From Planococcus versutus (GTDB lineage: Bacteria; Bacillota; Bacilli; Bacillales_A; Planococcaceae), in contig NZ_CP016541.2 of NCBI RefSeq assembly GCF_001186155.3, positions 1 through 64,000 of the forward strand: a DNA stretch of 64,000 nt. Direction: 5' to 3'. The first letter of the stretch is position 1; each line of letters opens with the position of its first letter. The notes below the pieces were generated by a model that saw nothing but the letters and a program-made list of their open reading frames with translations, was not told the origin of the DNA and did not search any database. The position numbers and the translations under genes are program-made. This document shows positions 9,400-17,577 of the stretch, piece by piece.

Positions 9400-9501
9400 T
9401 TACATTGCTTTTTTCTTAAATATTTTTCTTAATAAAAAAACTAATCCAATTAAAACGACAATAGTAATAACCATTCCTGGTACGCCAATATTTGTTAACA
9501 T
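9400..9501 (-). CDS. 33-residue TatA-like membrane microprotein (cassette gene)
   Basis: ATG at 9501 after a strong AAAGGAGGGA. It has one hydrophobic helix, MLTNIGVPGMVITIVVLIGL, and a basic end KIFKKKAM. The start resembles the transmembrane part of Bacillus TatA proteins (NIGIPGLILI type), but the amphipathic helix is missing, so a transport role is not claimed. It is the only cassette gene in the left array that points backwards (between R5 and R6). Confidence 0.6.
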   Translation of the reverse strand: MLTNIGVPGMVITIVVLIGLVFLLRKIFKKKAM

Positions 9502-9657
9502 ATAGTCCCTCCTTTTTGTATCTACTATTTTTTATTTCTAGTTAAATTTTAAGGAAACCACTTTATTAAAAATTAATCAGATAACTATACCCGTTTATTT
9601 CTAATAAGGTTTCGTTTTTTTAAAATTAACAAATTTCAAGAGATTTTCTACTGGTTC

Positions 9658-9691
9658 TGAATGTAACTTAAGTCTAATTAAGTTACATTCA
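9658..9691 (+). repeat. 34-bp lox-like site R6
   Basis: Perfect 13-bp arms, core AGTCTAAT. It lies at the outer edge of the long inverted repeat shared with 24985-25243. Confidence 0.85.
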
Positions 9692-9808
9692 CTTCCTTGA
9701 TTCTGCTAGCTTTACGGGAAAATCATTTCGAACTAATTTCACTAGAAAAAATGATACATTCAGAATGCTATTCTATAAGGTTTTAAAACTTGAATCTCAA
9801 AAGATCTA

Positions 9809-9836
9809 GGTTTACATATCGCAGCTTGTCGGAAGT
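9809..9836 (-). repeat. dif-like Xer site A
   Basis: Reads GGTTTACATAT (XerD-type arm), CGCAGC (centre), TTGTCGGAAGT (XerC-type arm). Bacillus subtilis dif, as I recall it, has arms ACTTCCTAGAA and TTATGTAAACT around 6 bp; the match is on the reverse strand. Confidence 0.75.
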
Positions 9837-9854
9837 CTATAAGAGCAAACTGGA

Positions 9855-9890
9855 GAAGATGCTGGTCCTAAGCATCTTCTTTTTTCGTTC
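9855..9890 (+). terminator. Hairpin next to Xer site A
   Basis: AAGATGCT and AGCATCTT pair and are followed by a T run. A similar hairpin sits on the XerC-arm side of sites B, C, D and E. Confidence 0.6.
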
Positions 9891-10115
9891 ATGTATGTGT
9901 ACTTTTACGAATGGTTTTCTAATTTTTGTTCCTACATACTTACTTTTATTGACGGTAAGATTTCCATGCGTGAAAGACTTGGGTTTCAGTCATAAGAATA
10001 AAAAACTGTCTTCAACCGGCATGCATTTGTTTTGGTTTTTAAATAAATGTCATTGCTTTGCAAGAGAGAAAATTCATAAGCGCCTTTCTTGAGTTTTAAT
10101 TTAGAACGATTTCTA

Positions 10116-10379
10116 TTACTCCAATGCACCGATAAGTAACGGAGCAAAAATCAATAGACCAAATACAATCCAGACACTTGTTTGTGTGTCAATTCGCTTA
10201 TCTAAAAACTCAAATCGTCCCTGTAACATTTTGTCAAGCGAACTATAAGATAAGAAAATCAGTAAAAATATGACAAATGCGGCCCATCTATTAGATTCAA
10301 GCATGGGATCGATAACTAAAAGATATATGCCCATGGAAATTAAAAAGAACAAAAAACTCAATAATGTCGATACTCTCAA
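10116..10379 (-). CDS. Small membrane protein in Xer module A-B
   Basis: 87 residues from a TTG (AAAGGATG upstream). Three hydrophobic stretches: LLSFLFFLISMGIYLLVI, AAFVIFLLIFLSY and VWIVFGLLIFAPLLIGAL. Unknown family. It is the only gene between dif-like sites A and B. Confidence 0.6.
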   Translation of the reverse strand: MRVSTLLSFLFFLISMGIYLLVIDPMLESNRWAAFVIFLLIFLSYSSLDKMLQGRFEFLDKRIDTQTSVWIVFGLLIFAPLLIGALE

Positions 10380-10672
10380 TTCATTTCACATCCTTTTAAA
10401 ATCTCTTTCTAAACAAAGTTAAATAGAAAACAGAGTATTTTATCTATATGTATATATTTTATCAAATAATTCAGACACCTTCGGAAATATTTTTAATGTT
10501 TCGAAAAAAATACGACATATAAAAAGTATTGGGAGTGTGTTTTTATTGGTTTTTTGCTTACATATCAGCTAACATTTTTAGGTCATTTTATAATTTTGTA
10601 CTTTAAAACAGAACCTGGTAGTATGTTTCGAACCTTTCTTAATGTACTTTTAAATAATAATCGATTGAAATT

Positions 10673-10700
10673 AGTTTACATATCATAAGTTATCGGCAGC
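10673..10700 (-). repeat. dif-like Xer site B
   Basis: AGTTTACATAT, centre CATAAG, TTATCGGCAGC. The XerC arm is off by two bases compared with site C. A hairpin with arms GGGAGAT and ATCTCT follows within 40 bp. Confidence 0.65.
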
Positions 10701-10897
10701 TGCGCCATTAGAAAGGGAGATAAGTAAATCAAAGCTCATCTCTCTTCTTTGGTGTAAAAGTGCGATTTTACGAATAGTCGGTGGTTAAAAACTTAGTGAT
10801 TTAGAATCAAAGGCGAAGATCTGTATTTTAATATTAAAACAGCTTGACTATTGTTTTGAAAATTTGTATTATTACTTAAATGCCAAGGAGGGGTCAT

Positions 10898-10948
10898 ATG
10901 CCAGTCCAACAACTGACTTTCGCAATTTCACATCATCATATTAACTAG
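10898..10948 (+). CDS. His-codon leader peptide of hisS
   Basis: A 16-residue ORF with a strong AAGGAGGGG ribosome site reads MPVQQLTFAISHHHIN. Three consecutive CAT histidine codons lie just before the last two residues and the TAG stop. The stop codon begins the first strand of the following hairpin. This is the layout of an amino-acid attenuation leader: scarce charged tRNA-His would stall the ribosome on the CAT codons. Confidence 0.7.
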   Translation: MPVQQLTFAISHHHIN

Positions 10949-11044
10949 TCTTGCTATTGATATTTTTATATCTACATAGGAAGACTATTTCTGTTGAATC
11001 GTATAACTAAGCCGTTTGGGAGCTTATGTTTGTACGGTTTTTTT
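10946..11044 (+). promoter_or_regulatory. Attenuator: leader hairpin and intrinsic terminator
   Basis: Hairpin 1 (10946-10987) pairs TAGTCTTGCTAT with ATAGGAAGACTA (one mismatch) and has an inner GATAT/ATATC stem. The terminator (11009-11044) pairs AAGCCGT with ACGGTTT and runs into seven T. A competing pairing of CGTA and AAGC (11001-11012) with GCTT and TACG (11022-11036) could act as antiterminator. There is no T-box consensus. The folding is judged by eye. Confidence 0.6.
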
Positions 11045-11077
11045 ATTTGTCTAAAAAAAGAAAAGAGGGAAAAACTG

Positions 11078-12373
11078 ATGAGGAAAATGGATTACCAAAA
11101 TGTAAAAGGGACACAAGATTATTTGCCTAATCAAGAAATGATCAAAAGAAACATTCGTAGAACCTTAGAAGATACATTTATCGCTTACGGGTGCAATCCT
11201 TTAGAAACGCCTATCCTAAACTACACAGACTTAATGGCTTCTAAGTATGCAGGGGGGGCAGAGATTTTACAGGAGATGTATCGATTAACTGATCGGGGTG
11301 AACGTGATTTAGCGTTACGTTATGATTTGACGATTCCTTTCGCAAAAGTTGTAGCAATGAACCCGACGATTCCGATGCCGTTTAAACGTTATGAGATTGG
11401 TAAAGTATTTCGGGATGGCCCCGTCAAAGCCGGACGTTATCGTGAATTCACGCAATGTGATGTGGATATTGTTGGGGTGGAATCACAGGCTGCAGAAGCA
11501 GAATTAATGATGATGGCATTAGATGCTTTTAAGAATCTGGACGTAAAGGTAGAGATTCAATTTAATAACCGGAAACTTTTATACGGGGTATTGCAACAAT
11601 TTCAAGTCCCTGAAGATGTAATGAATCGCGTTATTTTGGTTCTAGACAAGGTAGAAAAAGTCTCGGTGGAGTCAATGATGAATGAATTATCTCAGCTCGA
11701 GCTGACGCCATCTAGTTTGGCCCAAATCAAAGCTTTTATTGAATCCAAAGGACAAATGACAATAGATAACTTCAAACGTTGGGATGAGGAAAATATTTTT
11801 TTACAAGAAGGATTAAAGGAGTTAGAGGAACTTACCTCTTACTTAGAGGGATTGGGAATTCAAGAAATGTGTATTTTCAATCCGTTTTTGGCGAGAGGAT
11901 TGGAGATTTACACGGGAACCATTTATGAAATCTTTTTAGCAGATGGAACAATCCGATCGAGCATCGGAAGTGGTGGCCGGTATGACAATGCGATTGGCGG
12001 ACTTTTAAATTCTGAAAAAACGTTTTCAACAGTAGGTATTTCATTCGGATTAGATGTTATTTTTTACGCATATGAACTGTCGGGCCGTGTAAATAAAGGT
12101 TCGGCAATCGACATCTATATCATTCCAATCGGAACAATTAAGGAAGCACTCAAGCTAGCATCAGACTTACGATCTCAGGGCAGCCGAGTAGAAGTGGAAT
12201 TATCAAACAAAAAGGTAAATAAAGCGATGGATCGAGCAAATCGTGAAGGGATTGCCAATGTCATTGTATTAGGAGAAGATGAAATCAACAGCGGTTTCTA
12301 TCAAATGAAAAACATGTACACAGGTGTAATTCAAAAAAACCTTTTATCAGTTATGGACAGCCAAGTAAAATAG
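11078..12373 (+). CDS. hisS: Histidine-tRNA ligase, plasmid paralogue
   Basis: 431 residues from the ATG at 11078 (GAGGGA seven bases upstream); a longer TTG start at 10994 would read through the terminator and is unlikely. Class II motif 2 is FKRYEIGKVFRDGPVKAGRY. The histidine-specific loop is RGLEIYTGTIYEIF, motif 3 is SSIGSGGRYDNAIGG, and a C-terminal anticodon domain follows (IDIYIIPIGTIKEAL onward). All key elements are present, so it should charge tRNA-His. Bacterial housekeeping HisRS usually reads RGLDYYTG at the histidine loop; RGLEIYTG points to a divergent second type. It is alone in the module between Xer sites B and C, behind its own attenuator. Such extra synthetases often protect against an inhibitor of the host enzyme; that role is inference. 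Confidence 0.93.
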   Translation: MRKMDYQNVKGTQDYLPNQEMIKRNIRRTLEDTFIAYGCNPLETPILNYTDLMASKYAGGAEILQEMYRLTDRGERDLALRYDLTIPFAKVVAMNPTIPMPFKRYEIGKVFRDGPVKAGRYREFTQCDVDIVGVESQAAEAELMMMALDAFKNLDVKVEIQFNNRKLLYGVLQQFQVPEDVMNRVILVLDKVEKVSVESMMNELSQLELTPSSLAQIKAFIESKGQMTIDNFKRWDEENIFLQEGLKELEELTSYLEGLGIQEMCIFNPFLARGLEIYTGTIYEIFLADGTIRSSIGSGGRYDNAIGGLLNSEKTFSTVGISFGLDVIFYAYELSGRVNKGSAIDIYIIPIGTIKEALKLASDLRSQGSRVEVELSNKKVNKAMDRANREGIANVIVLGEDEINSGFYQMKNMYTGVIQKNLLSVMDSQVK

Positions 12374-12484
12374 CAGAAGTCGATTCTAAAAAGATACATG
12401 TCTCTTTTTCGCAAAGCTATTGAATGGAAAATAGTTTTGAAACCACTGGTTGGAAATGGTTTTTTGAGATACTAAAATATCTTT

Positions 12485-12512
12485 TGTTTACATATGACAC
12501 ATTATCGGAAGT
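12485..12512 (-). repeat. dif-like Xer site C
   Basis: TGTTTACATAT, centre GACACA, TTATCGGAAGT. A hairpin with arms AGAGCAG and CTGCTCT followed by T lies 8 bp beyond the XerC arm. Confidence 0.75.
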
Positions 12513-12724
12513 TCCAGAGTAAGAGCAGGCGCTTTCTCTAAAGTATCTGCTCTTTTTAAATAACTTTATTATTTGTTTTTATCATCAATATTAAGAGAAT
12601 ATCAATAATTAAACAACTTTATTCTCTGATATCTGAAACACGGTCCTGGTATAGATGGTTTTCTGAGTTCCTTTTAAAACGACTTTATTATTAACGAATA
12701 GCTGATGTAGTAAGGAGAAATAAT

Positions 12725-12762
12725 AAAAAAGCTCTTCTCTAAAGAGAGAGGAGCTATTTTTT
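12725..12762. terminator. Bidirectional terminator
   Basis: GCTCTTCTCT pairs with AGAGAGAGGAGC, with A and T runs outside. It serves the leftward gene ending at 12761. Confidence 0.75.
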
Positions 12763-14557
12763 ATTTGCAAAGTTCCTTATACAACAAGTTAATAGGAAAG
12801 TTTTCTAAGTCATCTTTTTCTTCTTGGCTTAATAAAGAGAAGTAATACTTCGAATCAGATTTATTTTGGAGAAGAACATTACAACAAAACTTAAGTAAAT
12901 TTTCATTTACAAAAATCTTTTCTTCTTTGATTTTTACTAACTCCTGTTGCTCTTTGTCGTTCAAAGCATTATTCATTCTAAACTTCGCTTGCATTAAATT
13001 AACTGTCATTATCGCTTTATTTAAAATCGTATTGTTTTTCTCTAAAACTAATTGGGAAATATACAAAACAAGATTTAAGTATTCCATTTCTTTCTCTTGA
13101 TCGAATTTATTAATACAATCAATACAAAAACGATTAGTTTCTCGGAAAGTAATTTCATTATAAGTATGGAATTTGGGGTTAAAGGATTTCTTTACCAACT
13201 CACTACTTGTATTTGCTGCCGATTTAAAGTCTTCCACTTTAACTAATAAAAACGGACTTACACTGTAGTATTGATCGACTTCTTCACTAGTTAACATTAT
13301 TCCAACATCATTAAAATCTTCGACATTCAAGCTTTTATACATTTCTTCTTTATGAGAGTAATAAGTCAATAAAAAATCTTCTTCTATATATAATTTTAAT
13401 CCACCTGTTACCTCCTTAGGAGGTAAATTAGTGCCGTCATATTTTTTTTCGATCAAAAAACGATTTGCTTGATATGCAAGATTACTCAAAGTAGTGCTTT
13501 TTATAAAGTAGTCCAAAGAAATGCCTATTTCTTTAAAAACATTCTCAATGAATGGAATCCTTTTTAATTGGAATTCAAAATCGATAAAGTCTTCTTTCTT
13601 CCAGGTTAAATCATTAAATTGAATTGCCCCGCCAAATAAGGATATGTTCTTTTTTTGGTAAACTTCATTAAGAAATATCAGTGTTTTTTTGTATGAATTC
13701 ACACTATGTAAGTCCTCAACTTTGAAATTCACTTTGCCATCCCAATTGTTGTGCGAAATAGTAAGCGTATTTTCTAAAATTATAGTCATTTTATCTTTCA
13801 TTTCGAAGAGAGAATAATCATATGGAACTTCTTTATCATTAATTAAAATATTGGTTGTTCCATTGTGATTTATAGTGTCTAACCTTACTATACTTATAGG
13901 ATGTTCAACATCATGTTTGATTCCGTAGGCATACATTTCTTGCCCAATTATTTCAGAAGTTTTTCCAGAGGAATTTAACGATAAACTAGTGACCTTAATT
14001 TTCTCGAAATTTTGGTCATGAAAAGTATGTTTTCCGACGTAAGATGGCGGTTGACGTTTCTTTTCCCTTAAAAAGTGCATACATATTTTCTCCAATTCCG
14101 TATATTTTAAAATCGGAATCAAGTTAATGCTGACAGTTGGCGTAGTCTTACGACTAGTGTTCATTTTACTTTCACATTTCTTTAATAATGGTGTGATATC
14201 AAGAGGTAAAAGAACTTTAGCAAAAACAGTAGTTGAATTTCCTATTATTTCGGTTAAGAAGAATACAATCCCGCCTGCATTGTAATAGTTTTCTAAATCA
14301 TACATATTTACTTGAAAGTTAGCGTGTATTGGAGAGAGTTTAGTAACTGATTTTCCTTTTACTTGTACTGGGACAAATCCTAGTAAAGTGTCTTTTTTAA
14401 AGTTAGAACTCTTATAAACATTTATTCCGCCATCAAAAGAAACCCCGCGGTCTCCTACTGGAATTTCGGATTGCAATCTAGAATTAGTATTCAAAATTAA
14501 ACTCTGTACAGCATGTACGGCCATTCCTTCAATTATTGTAGTAGAAGTTTTTCCCAT
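12761..14557 (-). CDS. Large protein with DUF4365/PD-(D/E)XK-like N-terminus; candidate defence protein
   Basis: 598 residues from the ATG at 14557 (GGGGGA seven bases upstream); a start at 14614 is possible. The N-terminal 120 residues read EGMAVHAVQSL, then DRGVSFDGGINVY, then LGFVPVQVKGKS. This is the E...D...QxK arrangement of DUF4365-type restriction-fold nucleases. The remaining 450 residues are alpha/beta with no motif I know; there is a CIDCINKF pair of cysteines near residue 480 and no membrane segment. Proteins of this layout are often found in defence islands. It stands alone between a terminator and the recombinase gene, inside the Xer C-D module. The nuclease call rests on motif spacing only. 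Confidence 0.6.
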   Translation of the reverse strand: MGKTSTTIIEGMAVHAVQSLILNTNSRLQSEIPVGDRGVSFDGGINVYKSSNFKKDTLLGFVPVQVKGKSVTKLSPIHANFQVNMYDLENYYNAGGIVFFLTEIIGNSTTVFAKVLLPLDITPLLKKCESKMNTSRKTTPTVSINLIPILKYTELEKICMHFLREKKRQPPSYVGKHTFHDQNFEKIKVTSLSLNSSGKTSEIIGQEMYAYGIKHDVEHPISIVRLDTINHNGTTNILINDKEVPYDYSLFEMKDKMTIILENTLTISHNNWDGKVNFKVEDLHSVNSYKKTLIFLNEVYQKKNISLFGGAIQFNDLTWKKEDFIDFEFQLKRIPFIENVFKEIGISLDYFIKSTTLSNLAYQANRFLIEKKYDGTNLPPKEVTGGLKLYIEEDFLLTYYSHKEEMYKSLNVEDFNDVGIMLTSEEVDQYYSVSPFLLVKVEDFKSAANTSSELVKKSFNPKFHTYNEITFRETNRFCIDCINKFDQEKEMEYLNLVLYISQLVLEKNNTILNKAIMTVNLMQAKFRMNNALNDKEQQELVKIKEEKIFVNENLLKFCCNVLLQNKSDSKYYFSLLSQEEKDDLENFPINLLYKELCK

Positions 14558-14668
14558 TTCTAGTTCCCCCATAAAATCCTTTGTAAGATTTATTATTATT
14601 TTATAGTTTATCATCTTTGAAAGGAGGAAATTGGTAAAGACTAAATTTGTAATTTTATAAGATTACTA

Positions 14669-15793
14669 TTATTGAAAACCTGTTTGCTTTACTCGATTTT
14701 CTTCCATGCGTTCTAACACCTGCTCATTATCCTTATTGGATAGGTTGGTATAAAGCGAAGTCGTTTCGATATTGCTATGACCTAATTGATCACGCAAAAG
14801 GACGATATTGCCGCCATTTCGAATAAAATCTGCTGCAAAACTATGTCGCAGTTTATGTGGGCTCATGCCTTCTCCTTGAGCGAATGCAGCAGTATACTTG
14901 GTCACCAGATTCTCAATCGCACGCCGTGAAAGAGGTCGGGCAACGCCTCCATATAGCGTCACTAATAGGAAAGGGACTTCTTTAGATCCGATATACCGGC
15001 CTTCCCGGATATCTAGATAGTCCCTTAGGTGTTGGATCGCTTGATCCATGACCCTAACGGTGTCCTCTTTAGCACCTTTTCGTTTGACGTCGATCAATTG
15101 CTTCTTAAGGTTAATTTTCTTGATGAGAATGCGTGCCATTTCACCCAGTCGGATACCGCTGCCAAGGAAAAGAGAGAGGATGGCCAGATCCCGTTCCTTG
15201 TCCCGGTTGAACCGTTGTCGGGCAAGTCCACTTACCAACGTAGCTTCATATGCATGTTCGACAAACTGCAGGAAGTCGTTGATTTCATGTTCATTTAGGA
15301 TGACAGAACTGATTTTCTGCGCCCGTCGGTTAGCTGTCTCTTTTTTGGTATGAAGCACAATTTTGCTCATGACGTTTCGGTAGAAGTAGGATTCTCCGTC
15401 TTCAGTCTCGGTTTCTTTCGTCAAGTAATTGAAAAGTGATTTTAACGCATTAACTGAAAGAGTAACGACTGCAGAACCACGCCTTTTTACGCTGTTGTTC
15501 TCGTGAGTGATTGATTCTTCTTTTAAGAACTCAATGTACAGCTCGATATCCTGTTTCTTCATTTCGGCCAGTACTGAATAGGGAATCGTAGAAATTTCTG
15601 TAGTTTCCGTCAAATTCTCCCGAAGCAGCCACTGAAAAAAGTGCTGATAGCGGTAAAGGTACTGAAGCAAGGTATCAGCTGAAAGGCCAGCACGTTTTTT
15701 GGAGCGAATATATTCAACGACATAGAAGGGCATGCTGTTTAATTGATTTTCAATCCGTTGGAGGACTTGCAATTCTTCAGGTGTCATTGCCAT
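14669..15793 (-). CDS. Tyrosine recombinase, XerS-like
   Basis: 374 residues, with AAAGGAGG ten bases before the ATG. A SAM-like DNA-binding domain (residues 1-150, beginning MAMTPEELQVLQRIENQLN) precedes the catalytic domain. That domain has box I (LFLGSGIRLGEMARI, Arg), the beta-hairpin Lys (VKRKGAKEDTVRV), box II (SPHKLRHSFAADFI) and GHSNIETTSLYTNL with the Tyr. All six catalytic residues appear present. Length and N-terminus fit the streptococcal XerS type, which works alone on difSL, rather than XerC or XerD. A 38-bp palindrome 31 bp upstream (15824-15861) and an inverted copy beyond fic are its best target candidates. It is also a candidate for acting on the 34-bp lox-like sites. Confidence 0.85.
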   Translation of the reverse strand: MAMTPEELQVLQRIENQLNSMPFYVVEYIRSKKRAGLSADTLLQYLYRYQHFFQWLLRENLTETTEISTIPYSVLAEMKKQDIELYIEFLKEESITHENNSVKRRGSAVVTLSVNALKSLFNYLTKETETEDGESYFYRNVMSKIVLHTKKETANRRAQKISSVILNEHEINDFLQFVEHAYEATLVSGLARQRFNRDKERDLAILSLFLGSGIRLGEMARILIKKINLKKQLIDVKRKGAKEDTVRVMDQAIQHLRDYLDIREGRYIGSKEVPFLLVTLYGGVARPLSRRAIENLVTKYTAAFAQGEGMSPHKLRHSFAADFIRNGGNIVLLRDQLGHSNIETTSLYTNLSNKDNEQVLERMEENRVKQTGFQ

Positions 15794-15823
15794 GTGATGT
15801 TGACCTCCTTTGATTATGTATTT

Positions 15824-15861
15824 CTATATGTTCGCAAAATGTAATTTAAGCGAACATATAG
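15824..15861. repeat. 38-bp palindrome, copy 1, upstream of the xerS-like gene
   Basis: CTATATGTTCG and CGAACATATAG flank 16 bp. The inner 26 bp resemble res subsite I (shared GTTCGCAAAA). In streptococci difSL lies directly upstream of xerS, so the position is suggestive. Confidence 0.65.
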
Positions 15862-15908
15862 AGTTGGAAAGTACTTTTTCTAGAAAATAAGTAAGTTAAA
15901 TCGTACTT

Positions 15909-16652
15909 TTATAAAACGGCTTTAAAATAGGTGGTTAAACTTTCTTCTACACACTGTGCGATTAACTCAACGAAAGGCTGTGTATTTCCTAGAATGCTCG
16001 CTGTTTCCAACGTTTCGTAGTACGTTAAGCGCTGTGCATCTTCAGCTTTGACGATAGCAGGAGGGAAGCCATGACCCATGAGGATCAAGTTCATCAGCAA
16101 TCTCGCCGTCCGGCCATTCCCATCTGCGAATGGATGAATATAAACGAACTTAAAATGAAACAATGCAGCCAGCTTTACTGGGTGCATTCGGTCCTTTTCT
16201 TGATCGTACCAGGCGAAAAGCTCTTGCATTTCATTTGCCACCTGTAGGAAGTGCGGCGATTCATGTTGGCTACCAGAGATCCGTACGTTGATAGAGCGAT
16301 ATCTACCCGCATTTTCATCGTCGATGTTCTTTAAAATCAAGTGATGAATCGTCTTTAGTGTTCGCTCATCCAAAGGCTCGGTTTGAGTGACCTGATCCTC
16401 GATAAAACGAATGGCTTCAGCGTGATTGATGACTTCGAAATGCTCCTGCAGCCGCTTGCCGCCAATGGTTAAGCCATCTTCCATGACGACTTTTGTCTCA
16501 ATCAACGACAAGGTATTGCCTTCGATGGCATTCGAATTGTACGTCCATTCCACACGATACACATCGCGCAGGTTCTTCACAGCTGCCGCTGGAAGGGGTC
16601 TATGTTGATCTAATTGGTTTTTTAATTCGTCGATACGATTAAATTGATTCAC
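15909..16652 (-). CDS. Fic-domain protein, class II (N-terminal inhibitory motif)
   Basis: 247 residues from a GTG start. The catalytic motif HPFADGNGRTARLLMN is canonical, with the His as base and the GNGR anion hole. An N-terminal inhibitory helix, SNAIEGN (about residues 38-44), marks a class II, self-inhibited Fic enzyme. Such proteins transfer AMP from ATP to hydroxyl groups of target proteins. The gene is alone and is flanked by two inverted 38-bp palindromes, so it looks like a mobile unit. No antitoxin gene is adjacent, in line with class II. Target unknown. Confidence 0.9.
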   Translation of the reverse strand: MNQFNRIDELKNQLDQHRPLPAAAVKNLRDVYRVEWTYNSNAIEGNTLSLIETKVVMEDGLTIGGKRLQEHFEVINHAEAIRFIEDQVTQTEPLDERTLKTIHHLILKNIDDENAGRYRSINVRISGSQHESPHFLQVANEMQELFAWYDQEKDRMHPVKLAALFHFKFVYIHPFADGNGRTARLLMNLILMGHGFPPAIVKAEDAQRLTYYETLETASILGNTQPFVELIAQCVEESLTTYFKAVL

Positions 16653-16754
16653 TATGTAACACCTGCTTTTCAGAGGATTTAGGGAATGCTTCCTTAATTT
16701 CAGTAAATTTTATGTTAAATGCTTTAATACTCTTTATTTTATCACATACCTATT

Positions 16755-16792
16755 CTATATGTTCGTTAAATAGGTATTTTGCGAACATATAA
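16755..16792. repeat. 38-bp palindrome, copy 2, beyond fic
   Basis: CTATATGTTCG and CGAACATATA around 16 bp. Read in reverse complement it aligns with copy 1 (CAAAAT...TTAA in the centre), so the two are inverted. Confidence 0.65.
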
Positions 16793-16801
16793 AATTTAAG
16801 C

Positions 16802-17014
16802 TTAAGGAAGATAACCTATATTGGTTACCTTCCCTTTTCGTAGTTCATGATTTATTAGTTCTGGTGATCGGGAATACGCAAACTTTTCTACTTTATCTCT
16901 TATCATAGAATAGCCTTTTATGAACATGTAGAACAATTGGAAGTCATCATCAACAAATGAACTTAAAAAGATGACTGAGACCTCAATATCTGAAGTAAGC
17001 TTTTCTATCCGCAA
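16802..17014 (-). CDS. Hypothetical short ORF, possibly a fragment
   Basis: 70 codons with no clear ribosome site. It contains FLSSFVDDDFQLFYMFIKGY. The region upstream to 17180 reads open pieces in several frames, so this may be the end of a decayed gene. Family not recognised. Confidence 0.25.
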   Translation of the reverse strand: MRIEKLTSDIEVSVIFLSSFVDDDFQLFYMFIKGYSMIRDKVEKFAYSRSPELINHELRKGKVTNIGYLP

Positions 17015-17189
17015 TTGCTACCATAAAATATTTGATGGTTTTAGAATTCATTCCCTCAAAGTAGATGCCGAGGTGTTTTTTCTTCCTGGACTAATTTACC
17101 AAGCTTGAGAACAATTTTGAATCTCTTATTTTTAAATTTTCTTCGTTTTGTGAACACTTAATATCAACTATGGCACAATTTTTGTATCC

Positions 17190-17411
17190 TTAAATCCTAG
17201 GCAACTCCTCATCAAATACCTGGGCTAAAATTCTAGCTTTCATATCAATGGAGAAAGAATCTTCGAGATTTATAGGAAGTATCCCACCCATCACTTCAAA
17301 CAACTCCTGACAGGTTAAGCAGATCAGCAAGTGCTGTTCCACTACCTCCAGCCATGATTCCTCCAACAATTGAGGTTCATTGATGTACGTCAGTAAGAAT
17401 TCACATTCCAT
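17190..17411 (-). CDS. Zinc-finger protein, anti-sigma (zf-HC2) like
   Basis: 73 residues, ATG after AAAGGAGTG. It carries VEQHLLICLTCQELFEV, the H-x3-C-x2-C pattern of anti-sigma zinc fingers, with more Cys near the start (MECEF). There is no membrane helix, so it would be a soluble anti-sigma or a free zinc-binding domain. No sigma factor gene is adjacent. Confidence 0.55.
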   Translation of the reverse strand: MECEFLLTYINEPQLLEESWLEVVEQHLLICLTCQELFEVMGGILPINLEDSFSIDMKARILAQVFDEELPRI

Positions 17412-17533
17412 AAACGAAACACTCCTTTGTATTCTGAATCCTTTACCTTGTATTTATTCTCAGGACAAATAAACAGTGGGTTTCTGCGTATCATAAGTAG
17501 CTAAATATCAAAGCTATATTCAAAATGTTAATG

Positions 17534-17561
17534 AAAAAAGCTAGCCCTCAGGCTAGCTTTT
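17534..17561 (-). terminator. Intrinsic terminator
   Basis: AAAAGCTAGCC and GGCTAGCTTTT pair with a 4-base loop; on the minus strand a T run follows. It ends the LPXTG-like protein gene. Confidence 0.85.
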
Positions 17562-17577
17562 GACTGATGACACCCAA

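Larger units (their letters stand above)
9658..9915. repeat. Long inverted repeat, left copy
   Basis: About 258 bp that recurs, reverse complemented and slightly diverged, at 24985-25243. It contains site R6, the dif-like site A, a hairpin and a half res-like motif ending in ACTTTTACGAA. Confidence 0.85.

Noticed and set aside
7680..9691. 34-bp palindromes as ordinary intrinsic terminators
   Set aside because: Stems are AT-rich with no T run, the arms are almost identical in ten places, and one contains the stop codon. The conserved 13-8-13 layout with polar cores fits recombination sites better.
7406..9691. A classical integron
   Set aside because: No intI-type integrase with its extra motif and no attC-type sites; all sites are short perfect inverted repeats.
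10861..11078. T-box riboswitch upstream of hisS
   Set aside because: No AGGGTGGNACC-type box and no specifier loop; the short His-rich ORF explains the region better.
11078..12373. HisZ regulatory subunit instead of HisRS
   Set aside because: The histidine-binding loop and the C-terminal anticodon domain are present, and there is no his operon.
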